Below, piece after piece: positions 23,975-31,177 of a stretch of DNA of 32,968 bases (positions within the stretch are counted from its first letter, which is position 1; each line of letters starts with the position of its first letter). The notes under the pieces were generated by a model. That model was not told the DNA's origin and ran no database searches. It worked only from the letters and a program-made list of their open reading frames with translations. The stretch lies in assembly GCF_007786445.1 (NCBI RefSeq), contig NZ_VNJI01000055.1, forward strand, positions 17,212-50,179, given 5' to 3'. A program made the translations under genes and the position numbers. This DNA is from Paenibacillus cremeus (GTDB lineage Bacteria; Bacillota; Bacilli; Paenibacillales; NBRC-103111).

Positions 23975-24802
23975 TCATCCCCCCCGGTATTCGCGTGGCG
24001 CCATGCCGGTCACCTTCGTAAACACACGGGTAAAATATAACGGATCGCTGTAACCCACTTCCTTGGCGACCTGGCTGATTGGCTTGGTCGTGCCGGAGAG
24101 CATCGACTTCGCCTGATCGATTCGTACCTTCTCGACGAACTGCTGCGGGCTGATGCCGATCACATTTTTGAATACCGCCGAAAAATGACTGATTGACATC
24201 GACGCCTGGTCCGCTAGTCGATCCCGCGTTAGCGGCTCGGCATAGTTGTGCCGGATGTACCGTACGCTGCTTTCCATCTGCAGGTACGAACTTTCCTGAC
24301 GCGTCTGCTCAGCGATGACAATGCTGCACAATTGGTCCAAAAGCTGAAACAATCCGAGCTTGGCCTGCCATTCGTAACCCGCCTCTTTCTCCTGCCAGCC
24401 GTCATACATCGCAGCCACATGAATGTGGAGAGAATTCCGCGGCAGGAACAGCACTCTGCGAAAAGGCAGCGGGGCATCCGACATGGACGTCTGACAGTCG
24501 CTCCCTTCCCACTGAATGCGCAATTGGTGAAACTGCACGCCGAAGTACCGGAGCGGCTTACTGCGGGAACTGCTCAGTTCCATCCGCATCCCGGGGGAGA
24601 TATGAAAAATGCTGCCTTCCTTCAGCTCATAGCGCTCGCCATTTAGCACAAGCTGGCCTTCGCCCTCATACATAAACGCTAGATTATATACCTTTGTCGA
24701 TGGGATCTGAACCCGATAATCGTTACCTTCCCAAAACGACGTCGACCGGTGCGTCACATCCAAAATACGCGGATAAAACTGATGCAGAAACTCTTTTTCC
24801 AC
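23975..24802 (-). CDS. AraC family transcriptional regulator, upstream of the FAD oxidoreductases
   Basis: 275 residues. The N-terminus is a cupin-like sensor domain (YEGEGQLVLNGERYELKEGS, then IFHISPGM). The C-terminus has the two AraC helix-turn-helix motifs: LADQASMSISHFSAVFKNVI followed by ISPQQFVEKVRIDQAKSML, and ISQVAKEVGYSDPLYFTRVF, then MAPREYR. AraC proteins of this kind usually activate sugar-use genes. GTG 24802 has AAGGAGG 9 nt upstream. It lies 60 nt before the FAD oxidoreductase pair on the same strand, so it is probably their first gene and regulator. Confidence 0.92.
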   Translation of the reverse strand: MEKEFLHQFYPRILDVTHRSTSFWEGNDYRVQIPSTKVYNLAFMYEGEGQLVLNGERYELKEGSIFHISPGMRMELSSSRSKPLRYFGVQFHQLRIQWEGSDCQTSMSDAPLPFRRVLFLPRNSLHIHVAAMYDGWQEKEAGYEWQAKLGLFQLLDQLCSIVIAEQTRQESSYLQMESSVRYIRHNYAEPLTRDRLADQASMSISHFSAVFKNVIGISPQQFVEKVRIDQAKSMLSGTTKPISQVAKEVGYSDPLYFTRVFTKVTGMAPREYRGG

Positions 24803-24942
24803 CGACTACAGCCTCCTTGCCTCTCTGTCCTTTCCATCCGGCAGATTCAAAATCGTATGCTTCTATTTTGAATATAATCCCATATGATTCTTAAGTAAAT
24901 TGAATATCCAACGGAAAACATGGACTATTGAACGATTACCCA

Positions 24943-24971
24943 GCGAAAAGAAAAAAGGAGCAGCGCTCCTT
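24943..24971 (-). terminator. Terminator of the solute-binding protein gene
   Basis: On the minus strand AAGGAGC-GCT-GCTCCTT is followed by TTTTCTTTT, a textbook terminator 19 nt beyond the stop codon. It separates the solute-binding gene from the AraC/FAD operon. Confidence 0.88.
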
Positions 24972-24989
24972 CTTTCCTTGACCCGGTGA

Positions 24990-26336
24990 TTACTTGCTCT
25001 TGGCTGACGTGATGGCCTGATTGATCTTATCCTCCGCCGTCCGCAGAGCGGTGTTGATATCGCTCCCGTTTTTGATCATTGCCACGAACTCCCCTTGCAG
25101 AATAGAGGAGGCATTCACTAGCGGCGCCATTTTGGCGTTGGCCGGGGGCATCGGAGCAAACTTGTTATAAAACACAGCCTTGAAATTTTTATCCTTGAAC
25201 AGCTTATGATCGCTACCTAGCGTCGCGCGAATTTTCTCGTTATTTAGAATTGTCGGCCGTGCCTCTTTATTCGCCTGCAACTGCACGTCATCGGACAGTA
25301 ACTCGGTGACGACCTGGAACGCCTGCTCAGCCTTTTTATTGGCGTTACTAACAAAGTAATAAATCGTATTCGGCTGGTATCCGACCTTCGGCGCGTCCGC
25401 GAACGTCGGGGCCGCCACCACATCCCAGTTCAAATCAGGGTCGGCCTCGAAGCGTCCATAGCCCGACATGGGGGCCGCGACCATAGCCACGTTCCGTTTT
25501 TTTTGGAACTGCGTCAGCTCACTATCCGGTGTAAAATCGCCCTCCGGCTTGTTCCCCGGGATATCGTAGATCGCTTTGAACGTAGTCAGCAGCTTCTGAA
25601 AACCGGGCACATTGACCGCGCTCTTATCCTCCTTCGGGTCGATGAGCGGCAAGGACAGCTGGTTTTCCAACACCATATTGCTGTAAAAGAGCGACATCCC
25701 GCGGATCTGCTCCCCATTCTCAACCCTCGTCATCGTGCCCGACAGTCGGATCGCCTCATCCCAGGTCATCCCGTCCTTCGGAACGGGTACTCCAAATTTG
25801 TTAAACAAATCCTTGTTGTAGAATAGGACTACTGTGTTCAAATATTTGGGCAGACCGTAAATCCCGCCCTTTGTCGTCGCATTTTTCAACGATTCAATTG
25901 TAGACGGCTCGATCCGCGACATGTCGTAGTTGTACTTTTTGATCAGGTCAGTCAAGTCGTATTCCAGGCTGAGGGGCAGCAGTGAGCTTTGCAGGCCGCC
26001 GAGCGAGGTGATGGTAATATCCGGCGCCTGTCCGGCCACCATCATTTTATCCAGTGTGACGTCTTTTCCCTCAATGATGTACTTGAGCTTGTAGTTGGGA
26101 TATTTGGCGCGGATCGGCGCAGCCATCGTGCGTTCAAATTCCTCCTGCGTGATCGATGCCACCTTGGATAAAATGACCAGCTCGGCCGCGTCCAGCTTGG
26201 CGTCACCGATTTGCACAGACGTTTTGGTCGGTGTCTGCGGAGTCTGCTCGCTCGTGCTGGGGTTACCTCCGGAGCAAGCCGTGACCATCATCGACGTGAT
26301 CGTAGTCATCCATAATAGCATGTTTTTTTTTCGCAT
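24990..26336 (-). CDS. ABC transporter solute-binding lipoprotein (sugar type)
   Basis: 448 residues. The signal peptide ends in the lipobox VTACSG, followed by a Ser/Thr/Pro/Gln linker. The rest follows the SBP_bac_1 family (PF01547): GQAPDITITSLGGLQ, GLPKYLNTVVLFYNKDLFNK and FGVPVPKDGMTWDEAI are typical of carbohydrate-binding proteins, which capture a sugar outside the membrane for an ABC importer. No permease or ATPase genes are near, so the rest of the transporter is elsewhere or lost. ATG 26336 is preceded by GGGGGC about 8 nt upstream. A run of nine A follows codon 3 and could be prone to slippage. The promoter and cre-like site upstream point to carbon catabolite control. Confidence 0.92.
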   Translation of the reverse strand: MRKKNMLLWMTTITSMMVTACSGGNPSTSEQTPQTPTKTSVQIGDAKLDAAELVILSKVASITQEEFERTMAAPIRAKYPNYKLKYIIEGKDVTLDKMMVAGQAPDITITSLGGLQSSLLPLSLEYDLTDLIKKYNYDMSRIEPSTIESLKNATTKGGIYGLPKYLNTVVLFYNKDLFNKFGVPVPKDGMTWDEAIRLSGTMTRVENGEQIRGMSLFYSNMVLENQLSLPLIDPKEDKSAVNVPGFQKLLTTFKAIYDIPGNKPEGDFTPDSELTQFQKKRNVAMVAAPMSGYGRFEADPDLNWDVVAAPTFADAPKVGYQPNTIYYFVSNANKKAEQAFQVVTELLSDDVQLQANKEARPTILNNEKIRATLGSDHKLFKDKNFKAVFYNKFAPMPPANAKMAPLVNASSILQGEFVAMIKNGSDINTALRTAEDKINQAITSAKSK

Positions 26337-26374
26337 CTAATATAGCCCCCTAAGTCTTAATGAGCAGCACCTGA

Positions 26375-26422
26375 TGTAAGCGCTTTTATTATAAATTATA
26401 CTCCTCTGCCCATGACAGTAAA
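26375..26422 (-). promoter_or_regulatory. Promoter and cre-like site of the solute-binding protein gene
   Basis: On the minus strand TTTACT (26417-26422), 16 bp and TATAAT (26395-26400) form a good sigma-A promoter. TAAAAGCGCTTACA (26375-26388) lies a few bases downstream and agrees with the cre consensus (TGWAARCGYTWWCW read on the other strand, TGTAAGCGCTTTTA). CcpA bound here would block transcription initiation. Confidence 0.7.
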
Positions 26423-26739
26423 TGGAGAATGCGTTTAATAATATGGATAATCGTCTGAACCCTTTGACCCCCACAGAAAGAGCCGGTCAAAGCGTCACGA
26501 GCTATCCATTGATCAGACATTCCTCCGATATAGAAAAAAAGTGACCGTTTTTTTGTGATGAACAGCCACTGTGGCGCACATTACTCATCACAAGCCGACA
26601 TGTCCGGTGCCCTACTCAAGAATATCCTCTTCGCGCCATAAATGAAGTTGTTATCGACCAAATATCGAGTAAATGTTTTGTATAGAAATAGTAAAATTCC
26701 GAAAATACCATCAATCCCAAAAAAGGAGTGGTCGACTTA
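26423..26739. other. Intergenic region with possible sporulation promoter
   Basis: No gene. Near the right end, GTATAG (26680-26685) and AAAATACCA (about 26702) have spacing compatible with a sigma-G promoter for the SASP gene; the -10 is poor. The strong site AAAGGAG lies upstream of the SASP start. Confidence 0.35.
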
Positions 26740-26952
26740 ATGACAAACAGAAGTAACACACTGGTTGCTCAACAAGCAATGGCAGCACTGGATCAGTTAA
26801 AGTATGAAGTCGCACAAGCACTGGGAATTCAATTACAACCGAACGGGTACAATGGGAATCTTGCTACTCGCGATGCTGGCTCAATCGGAGGCAACATCAC
26901 TCGTAGACTGATACAGATGGCAGAACAGCAGCTACAAGGATATAAGCGCTAA
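26740..26952 (+). CDS. Alpha/beta-type small acid-soluble spore protein
   Basis: 70 residues from ATG 26740 (AAAGGAG 11 nt upstream). The conserved alpha/beta SASP pattern is clear: a helix with ALDQLKYEVAQALGIQL, then GSIGGNITRRLIQMAEQQL. These proteins coat and protect DNA in the dormant spore and are degraded by GPR protease on germination. In the GPR region the usual E-(I/F)-A reads YEVAQALG, so the cleavage site looks present. An upstream in-frame GTG would add four residues but has no better signal. Its 3' end overlaps the tail of a degraded XRE gene on the other strand. Confidence 0.95.
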   Translation: MTNRSNTLVAQQAMAALDQLKYEVAQALGIQLQPNGYNGNLATRDAGSIGGNITRRLIQMAEQQLQGYKR

Positions 26953-27306
26953 ACTAAAAAAAGACGCCGTCCCCCTTTCCTCCCTTGGTAGTGATGGCAG
27001 TTTTTAAGGTCTTCTAATTCTAACTTAATCCCCATCAACAACAAATTCACTTTGGTAAAGATTTCATCGTCTGACAGATCGAGTATATCGATCGGATCCC
27101 CCTCTGGCAAGCTGGTTCGGTTGTCCTACCGACTAGATAATCTATCGTTACTCCGAAAAAATCCGCGAGCGTTTTGGCATGTTTCTATTCGTCTCGTATC
27201 GTCTGATGGTGGAATCTGGGATGACGAACTGGTCCGATAGTTTTTCTTGTGTCAGCCCCGTATCAATTCTTAAGTCCTTTAATCTCTCTTTGAACCCTAC
27301 TGCCAT
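26949..27306 (-). pseudogene. XRE-family repressor, broken by two frameshifts
   Basis: From ATG 27306 the minus strand reads MAVGFKERLKDLRIDTGLTQ, then EKLSDQFVIPDSTIRRYETN and RNMP, a standard XRE helix-turn-helix. It then slips by one base; the next frame gives TLADFFGVTIDYLVGRTTEP, the typical continuation. A second slip leads to LPEGDPIDILDLSDDEIFTK, then VNLLLMGIKLELEDLKN and a stop at 26949. The full protein would be about 115 residues. Two separate one-base changes make a sequencing error less likely than decay. Such repressors commonly control phage or integrative elements. Confidence 0.75.
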
Positions 27307-27517
27307 ACGATGTTTGGTATCAGAATTAGAGAGAACTCAATTCTATCGCGATGCGTTTATCAGAATTATTGATACTAATTGGTGTTTCAAAATATCTTCG
27401 AGAGGTATTTTGTCATATTTAGAAGCGAAAAACTATAATGGAACTCCAACCCTTTGCTAACAGTAAAATGCTTTTGCAAGTAACCTATTAAATGATTATT
27501 ATAGAAGGAGAGGAGTG

Positions 27518-28078
27518 GTGAGCTTGTTTTTAAATGAAATGATCGAGTACAACAGAGAATTTGTTGAAAACAAAGAGTATGTGAAATATCAAACATCGAA
27601 ACTTCCTAATAAGAAGCTTGTTGTCGTGTCCTGCATGGATACAAGGTTGACTGAATTGTTACCAAGAGCGATGAATTTACGAAATGGAGACGCGAAAATA
27701 CTTAAAACAGCCGGTGCAGTTGTTTCCCATCCTTTCGGTAGTATTATGAGAAGCATCATTGTTGCCATTTATGAACTTAACGCACATGAAGTATGCGTTG
27801 TCGGGCATTACGACTGCGGAATGACCCATGTGAACCCAACAGAAACAACAAAAAAAATGATCGAAAGAGGAATTTCCGAACAAACGATCGAGACATTGAA
27901 TTATTCAGGAATCAAATTAAAGGATTGGCTGCAAGGTTTTGATTCCGTTTCAGAAAGCGTTCGCCAAAGTGTTGAAGTGATCCGAAATCATCCGCTCATC
28001 CCTAAAGATATTCCTGTGCACGGATTGGTTATTAACCCAGACACTGGGGCACTAGACATTATTGAAAATGGGTATTAA
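27518..28078 (+). CDS. Beta-class carbonic anhydrase (YtiB-like)
   Basis: 186 residues from the second of two GTG codons, 7 nt after AAGGAG. Zinc ligands and partners are evident: VVSCMDTRL (Cys39, Asp41, Arg43) and VGHYDCGM (His97, Cys100), plus the conserved RNGDAKILKTAGAVVSHPFG. It interconverts CO2 and bicarbonate in the cytoplasm, supplying bicarbonate for carboxylations and pH balance. The sequence fits the short type represented by B. subtilis YtiB. It is a single gene with its own strong terminator. Confidence 0.94.
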   Translation: MSLFLNEMIEYNREFVENKEYVKYQTSKLPNKKLVVVSCMDTRLTELLPRAMNLRNGDAKILKTAGAVVSHPFGSIMRSIIVAIYELNAHEVCVVGHYDCGMTHVNPTETTKKMIERGISEQTIETLNYSGIKLKDWLQGFDSVSESVRQSVEVIRNHPLIPKDIPVHGLVINPDTGALDIIENGY

Positions 28079-28102
28079 AAAACGAATGAATAAAGATGTA
28101 AT

Positions 28103-28144
28103 AAGACGACTCTCTCTTTGCTGCAAGAGATCGTCTTTTTTTTA
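28103..28144 (+). terminator. Terminator of the carbonic anhydrase gene
   Basis: AAGACGA / TCGTCTT with an inner TCTCT/AGAGA extension, followed by eight T. It lies 25 nt after the stop codon. Confidence 0.9.
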
Positions 28145-28284
28145 TTTAACGCAAAAGATTGGACTTGAAATGAACGTGTCTATGCCTTCATCTTTCAATA
28201 TATGAGCTCCAACATGGCATCTGATTCGTTCCCTTCCACTTTAGGTGATTCTCCGCGCCTGATCATGGATATGAAAGTTTTCAT
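28142..28284 (-). pseudogene. Histidine phosphatase family remnant with mutated RHG motif
   Basis: ATG 28284 is preceded by AAGGGGGAG. The product MKTFISMIRRGESPKVEGNE matches the start of Bacillales histidine phosphatases, but the catalytic RHG reads RRG. After SDAMLELIY the frame ends; a shifted frame continues AHILKDEGIDTFISSP, the expected next block of the family, and stops at 28142. The middle (about 20 residues) and the whole C-terminal two thirds are gone. It is a pseudogene, truncated at the carbonic anhydrase terminator. Confidence 0.75.
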
Positions 28285-28377
28285 AAAACTCCCCCTTAGA
28301 CTTCAAAATCACCAACCATACTAGCCTGAATATTCCATAGTCTTACTGAATTATCCAGCCCGTTACTTCAACAACAA

Positions 28378-28406
28378 AGCCAGTCGATCATTCTGGACGA
28401 CTGGCT
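28378..28406. terminator. Hairpin between broken genes
   Basis: AGCCAGTCG pairs perfectly with CGACTGGCT around an 11-nt loop. There is no T-run on the plus strand; on the minus strand the stem is followed by TTGTTGTTG. It lies downstream of the DUF1436-like gene and may end it. Confidence 0.45.
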
Positions 28407-28452
28407 AATCGCTGGCGGACAAGTGAGCAGGCCACCTAGTTTATCAGTCCTC

Positions 28453-28857
28453 TCATAAACAGTAATTAAACGCTTTTGCTATGGCTTTTCCTATTTCATT
28501 GTCTGAAGAGGTTAATGGTATCTCAAACGTCTGGTTGTCCTTTGTACCCAAATAACCATTGCTCTTATATCTGTCTAAACACGAAATTATATAAGTGTCC
28601 GAATCGGATTTCCTTGCAACATGAATACTTTTGAATCAAATAATTAAACTTTCTTTTAATGCCTTCCCAACTTCGCCATAATTATGTATTGAATCGAGTT
28701 TTATGTATTTACTATTCGGTCTTCTCAACCCTTCCAAATCAACAACAGTCGGATTTAAAACGACAACATCTTCGTTACTTTTATAAACGTTCACCACGAA
28801 GACCATTGCTTGGTGCTTTCTGCTTTCATTTCCTCTAAGAAATAGCTTCCTGAACAT
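28453..28857 (-). pseudogene. DUF1436/CdiI-like immunity protein gene interrupted by an in-frame TGA
   Basis: ATG 28857 has GGGGGGAT about 5 nt upstream. The first part (73 residues) reads QAMVFVVNVYKSNEDVVVLN, then IHNYGEVGKALKESLII and TGA. The same frame continues without shift: FKSIHVARKSDSDTYIISCL, then FEIPLTSSDNEIGKAIAKAF, ending at 28453. The whole would be about 134 codons. The two halves resemble each other (K-S-x-x-D..., then GEVGKAL versus NEIGKAI), as in contact-dependent growth inhibition immunity proteins of the DUF1436 type; the family call is by memory of the pattern. No toxin gene is near. It is either a pseudogene with one nonsense mutation or two separately made proteins. 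Confidence 0.5.
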
Positions 28858-28911
28858 TATATCCCCCCGAAAGAGTGTTTTACCGCTCTACAGCCGATAG
28901 AAACGAAAACA

Positions 28912-28940
28912 AGCGATGAATCGGTTCCATCGCCGCGCTA
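28912..28940 (-). repeat. 29-bp dispersed repeat with internal palindrome, copy 2
   Basis: 28 of 29 bases match 1638-1666; the single change (A for G at 28919) weakens the palindrome. It lies 55 nt upstream of the DUF1436-like gene in the same orientation that copy 1 has to the DUF4260 gene. Confidence 0.6.
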
Positions 28941-29102
28941 TCGTAACCGTTAGTTTGGTGTTAAAATGACTATGTTTTGTTTGGCTCAATCTACACCCAT
29001 CATAGGATTACCTCACCCGACATTCGGGTTCGGCGAACAGTCTTGCTACATCTCATATCGATTACATGCTAGAGACGCCGGTTTTGAAGTATTGTGCACC
29101 TT

Positions 29103-29933
29103 TTATCTTTTCGTACGCGCCGCCGATTTCGTTTTTTTCCTCCAATCGGTCGGACTTACGCCAAACTTTTTCTTAAACAACTGACTGAAATAATGAATGC
29201 TTGGGTAACCGCACTGCTCCGCCACATGGTTGATGCTCATATCCGTTGCGGCCAAATAACACATTGCCGCATTCATTCGCAGCATCTGCAAATATTGAAT
29301 TGGAGTGGAGCCGGTATGCTTTTTAAAATCCCGGATCAGGTAAGAAGGGTTCAGATGAACAAAATCGGCCAACATTTTTAATGTGATTGGCTGACTGTAA
29401 CGCGATTCCATAAACCGCATCAATGCCACTGTCGTGTCGCCGTCCTCGTTTCGATCAAACGAAAGCACAGCGGAATCCCGCTCCAAATAAGCGCGAATAA
29501 ACAGCAGCAATTTTTGGATATCCAGCAGGCACAGCCGTTTCGCATATTCGGAGACGCTTATTTTTTCCGTGCAAATCGCCTCGGTCACCAGCTCCAGCGT
29601 CATTTCGAACACCGGATCCAAGACGGGCCGCGACTCGGGAGAACACTGCAATTCATTCCACGTGATGTTGTTCTCCATGCCTGGAAATAACTCATCCTCC
29701 CCAAAATCAAGCTCTGCGTACCAAATATCCGCTTCTTTGGACAAAGCAACCACTTGATGAGGCGTATCGGAGGGCAGCAGCACAAGCGCCCGGGGACTAG
29801 CGGTATAACAGACTCCCCTCCAAGTGATCTGCACCTTGCCCGACAAGACATAAAGCAATTCGGGATACGGATGGATTCCTCCCCTTGTCTCTTCGGGCAT
29901 CAAACGGCAGCAGCTGTAATCTCTCACCATCAT
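29103..29933 (-). CDS. AraC family transcriptional regulator, divergent to two dehydrogenases
   Basis: About 276 residues from ATG 29933, which has GGGGGAG exactly 8 nt upstream; a TTG at 29969 would lengthen it but has no Shine-Dalgarno. The N-terminal cupin-like domain reads HPYPELLYVLSGKVQITWRG, then LVLLPSDTPHQV. The C-terminus has both AraC helix-turn-helix motifs: LKMLADFVHLNPSYLIRDFK, then TPIQYLQMLRM, and INHVAEQCGYPSIHYFSQLF, then FGVSPTDWR. It faces two MDR dehydrogenase genes, with about 150-260 bp between, and is the likely regulator of both. Confidence 0.92.
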   Translation of the reverse strand: MMVRDYSCCRLMPEETRGGIHPYPELLYVLSGKVQITWRGVCYTASPRALVLLPSDTPHQVVALSKEADIWYAELDFGEDELFPGMENNITWNELQCSPESRPVLDPVFEMTLELVTEAICTEKISVSEYAKRLCLLDIQKLLLFIRAYLERDSAVLSFDRNEDGDTTVALMRFMESRYSQPITLKMLADFVHLNPSYLIRDFKKHTGSTPIQYLQMLRMNAAMCYLAATDMSINHVAEQCGYPSIHYFSQLFKKKFGVSPTDWRKKTKSAARTKR

Positions 29934-29965
29934 GGCGATCGCTCCCCCGGAATTAGTGAAAAAAG

Positions 29966-30048
29966 TCAATATATCATAAATTATAACGAGTCCTTACTGA
30001 TGTGATCAATGCAAAAAGACGTGCCGTCTCTGCAAAAGATCAATATAT
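29966..30048. promoter_or_regulatory. Divergent control region between AraC and the dehydrogenase genes
   Basis: On the minus strand TTGATC (30004-30009), 18 bp and TATAAT (29980-29985) form a promoter for the AraC gene. Direct repeats lie around it: TCAATATAT at 29966 and 30040, and TGCAAAA at 30010 and 30031. AraC proteins bind direct repeats, so these are candidate operators. The region also overlaps the start of the TTG-extended AraC frame. Confidence 0.45.
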
Positions 30049-30195
30049 ATTGGAAATACAAAGCGGAAAAATACAGGTAAGATGTTGTTAAAACTGATTC
30101 CCATTGAAAGGATGCTGATCCCATTGGACCAAACAAATCAATTGAATCAATCCCCTCAATCCAGTGTAATGCACGAACCGCACCAAAACCGAGAA

Positions 30196-31164
30196 ATGAA
30201 AGCATTGCAGATAATTAGCAAAAAAAACGCGGAAACCGTGTCATTGCCTATCCCTGAACCGGGACCCGGCTGTGTGCTTGTCAAAGTAACGGCGGTTACC
30301 ACATGTCCCCAATGGGATCTGCACATCTTTTACGGCAAGCCGATGTTTACACATCAAAGCCACGTTCCGTTTCCTTATCCCCCCGGTCAACCGGGGCATG
30401 AGATGACCGGCACGGTGGCCAAGCTCGGAGAAGGCTGCGGGAAATTAACAGTCGGTCAGACCGTCTCGGCCTGGAAGGATCCCGGGCATATGAATCCCGG
30501 CTGTTATGCTGAATATGTCGTCTTGGAAGAAAAACATTTGATCGCTGTTCCGGCTCACCTCCATTACACCCAACTTGCTTCGCTGGAGTTAGCCATGTGC
30601 GTGGCTTCAAGCATTCTTAAGCTAAAAGCGGTCGCGGGCATTGCCGGCAAAACGTGTGCCGTAAACGGACTTGGCCCAGCCGGCTTGATCGCGCTGCAAA
30701 TGCTGGCCGCGGAAGGGGCCGGACAAGTCGTCGGGCTCGACCCGATTCCACAGCGCAGAACCGCTGCAGAGCAGCTCGGCCTGTCGAGGTCGCTGCCTTC
30801 CGGCACGGATGAGCTGCCCTTAAGACGTACCGATGGGGCCATCGACGTGGCTGTCGATTGTGTCGGTTATCCCGACGCAGTGAGGTATTTGATGGATCAT
30901 ACGAACGAAGCGGTAGCGCTGTTTGCCGTGCAGAGGGAAGATTATACGCTGCATCATCCGGGTCTGACCGTCATCGGTTATCCGGGCCATTACCGGGAAG
31001 CCGCCGAGTATGCGCTGCAGCTTATCATCGCAGGCAAACTGCAGTTGGGGCCACTGGTCTCTGCCGAAATGTCGTTTGAGCAGTACGCGGACGCCGTCGA
31101 GCTGCTTAAAAATCAGGAAGCGATCAAGGTGTGTTTTGTTCCGGCTCTAAGCCGTCCAAACTGA
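30196..31164 (+). CDS. Zinc-type medium-chain dehydrogenase (MDR family), first
   Basis: About 322 residues from ATG 30196 (MKALQIISKKN), the start expected for the family. An upstream ATG at 30082 would add 38 residues with no family match; neither has a good Shine-Dalgarno. GroES-like domain: VTTCPQWDLHIFYG (candidate catalytic zinc Cys), PGQPGHEMTGTVAKLGEGCG (GHE motif), NPGCYAEYV. Rossmann part: VNGLGPAGLIALQMLAAEGA for NAD(P). The four-cysteine structural zinc lobe is absent. It would oxidise an alcohol or polyol, or reduce the ketone; the substrate is unknown. The second dehydrogenase begins 13 nt downstream, so they form one operon. Confidence 0.85.
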   Translation: MKALQIISKKNAETVSLPIPEPGPGCVLVKVTAVTTCPQWDLHIFYGKPMFTHQSHVPFPYPPGQPGHEMTGTVAKLGEGCGKLTVGQTVSAWKDPGHMNPGCYAEYVVLEEKHLIAVPAHLHYTQLASLELAMCVASSILKLKAVAGIAGKTCAVNGLGPAGLIALQMLAAEGAGQVVGLDPIPQRRTAAEQLGLSRSLPSGTDELPLRRTDGAIDVAVDCVGYPDAVRYLMDHTNEAVALFAVQREDYTLHHPGLTVIGYPGHYREAAEYALQLIIAGKLQLGPLVSAEMSFEQYADAVELLKNQEAIKVCFVPALSRPN

Positions 31165-31177
31165 GGAGGGAAACGGA

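Noticed and set aside
27515..27523. First of two adjacent GTG codons as start of carbonic anhydrase
   Set aside because: It lies only 4 nt from AAGGAG; the second GTG has better spacing and gives the usual MSLFLNE-type beginning.
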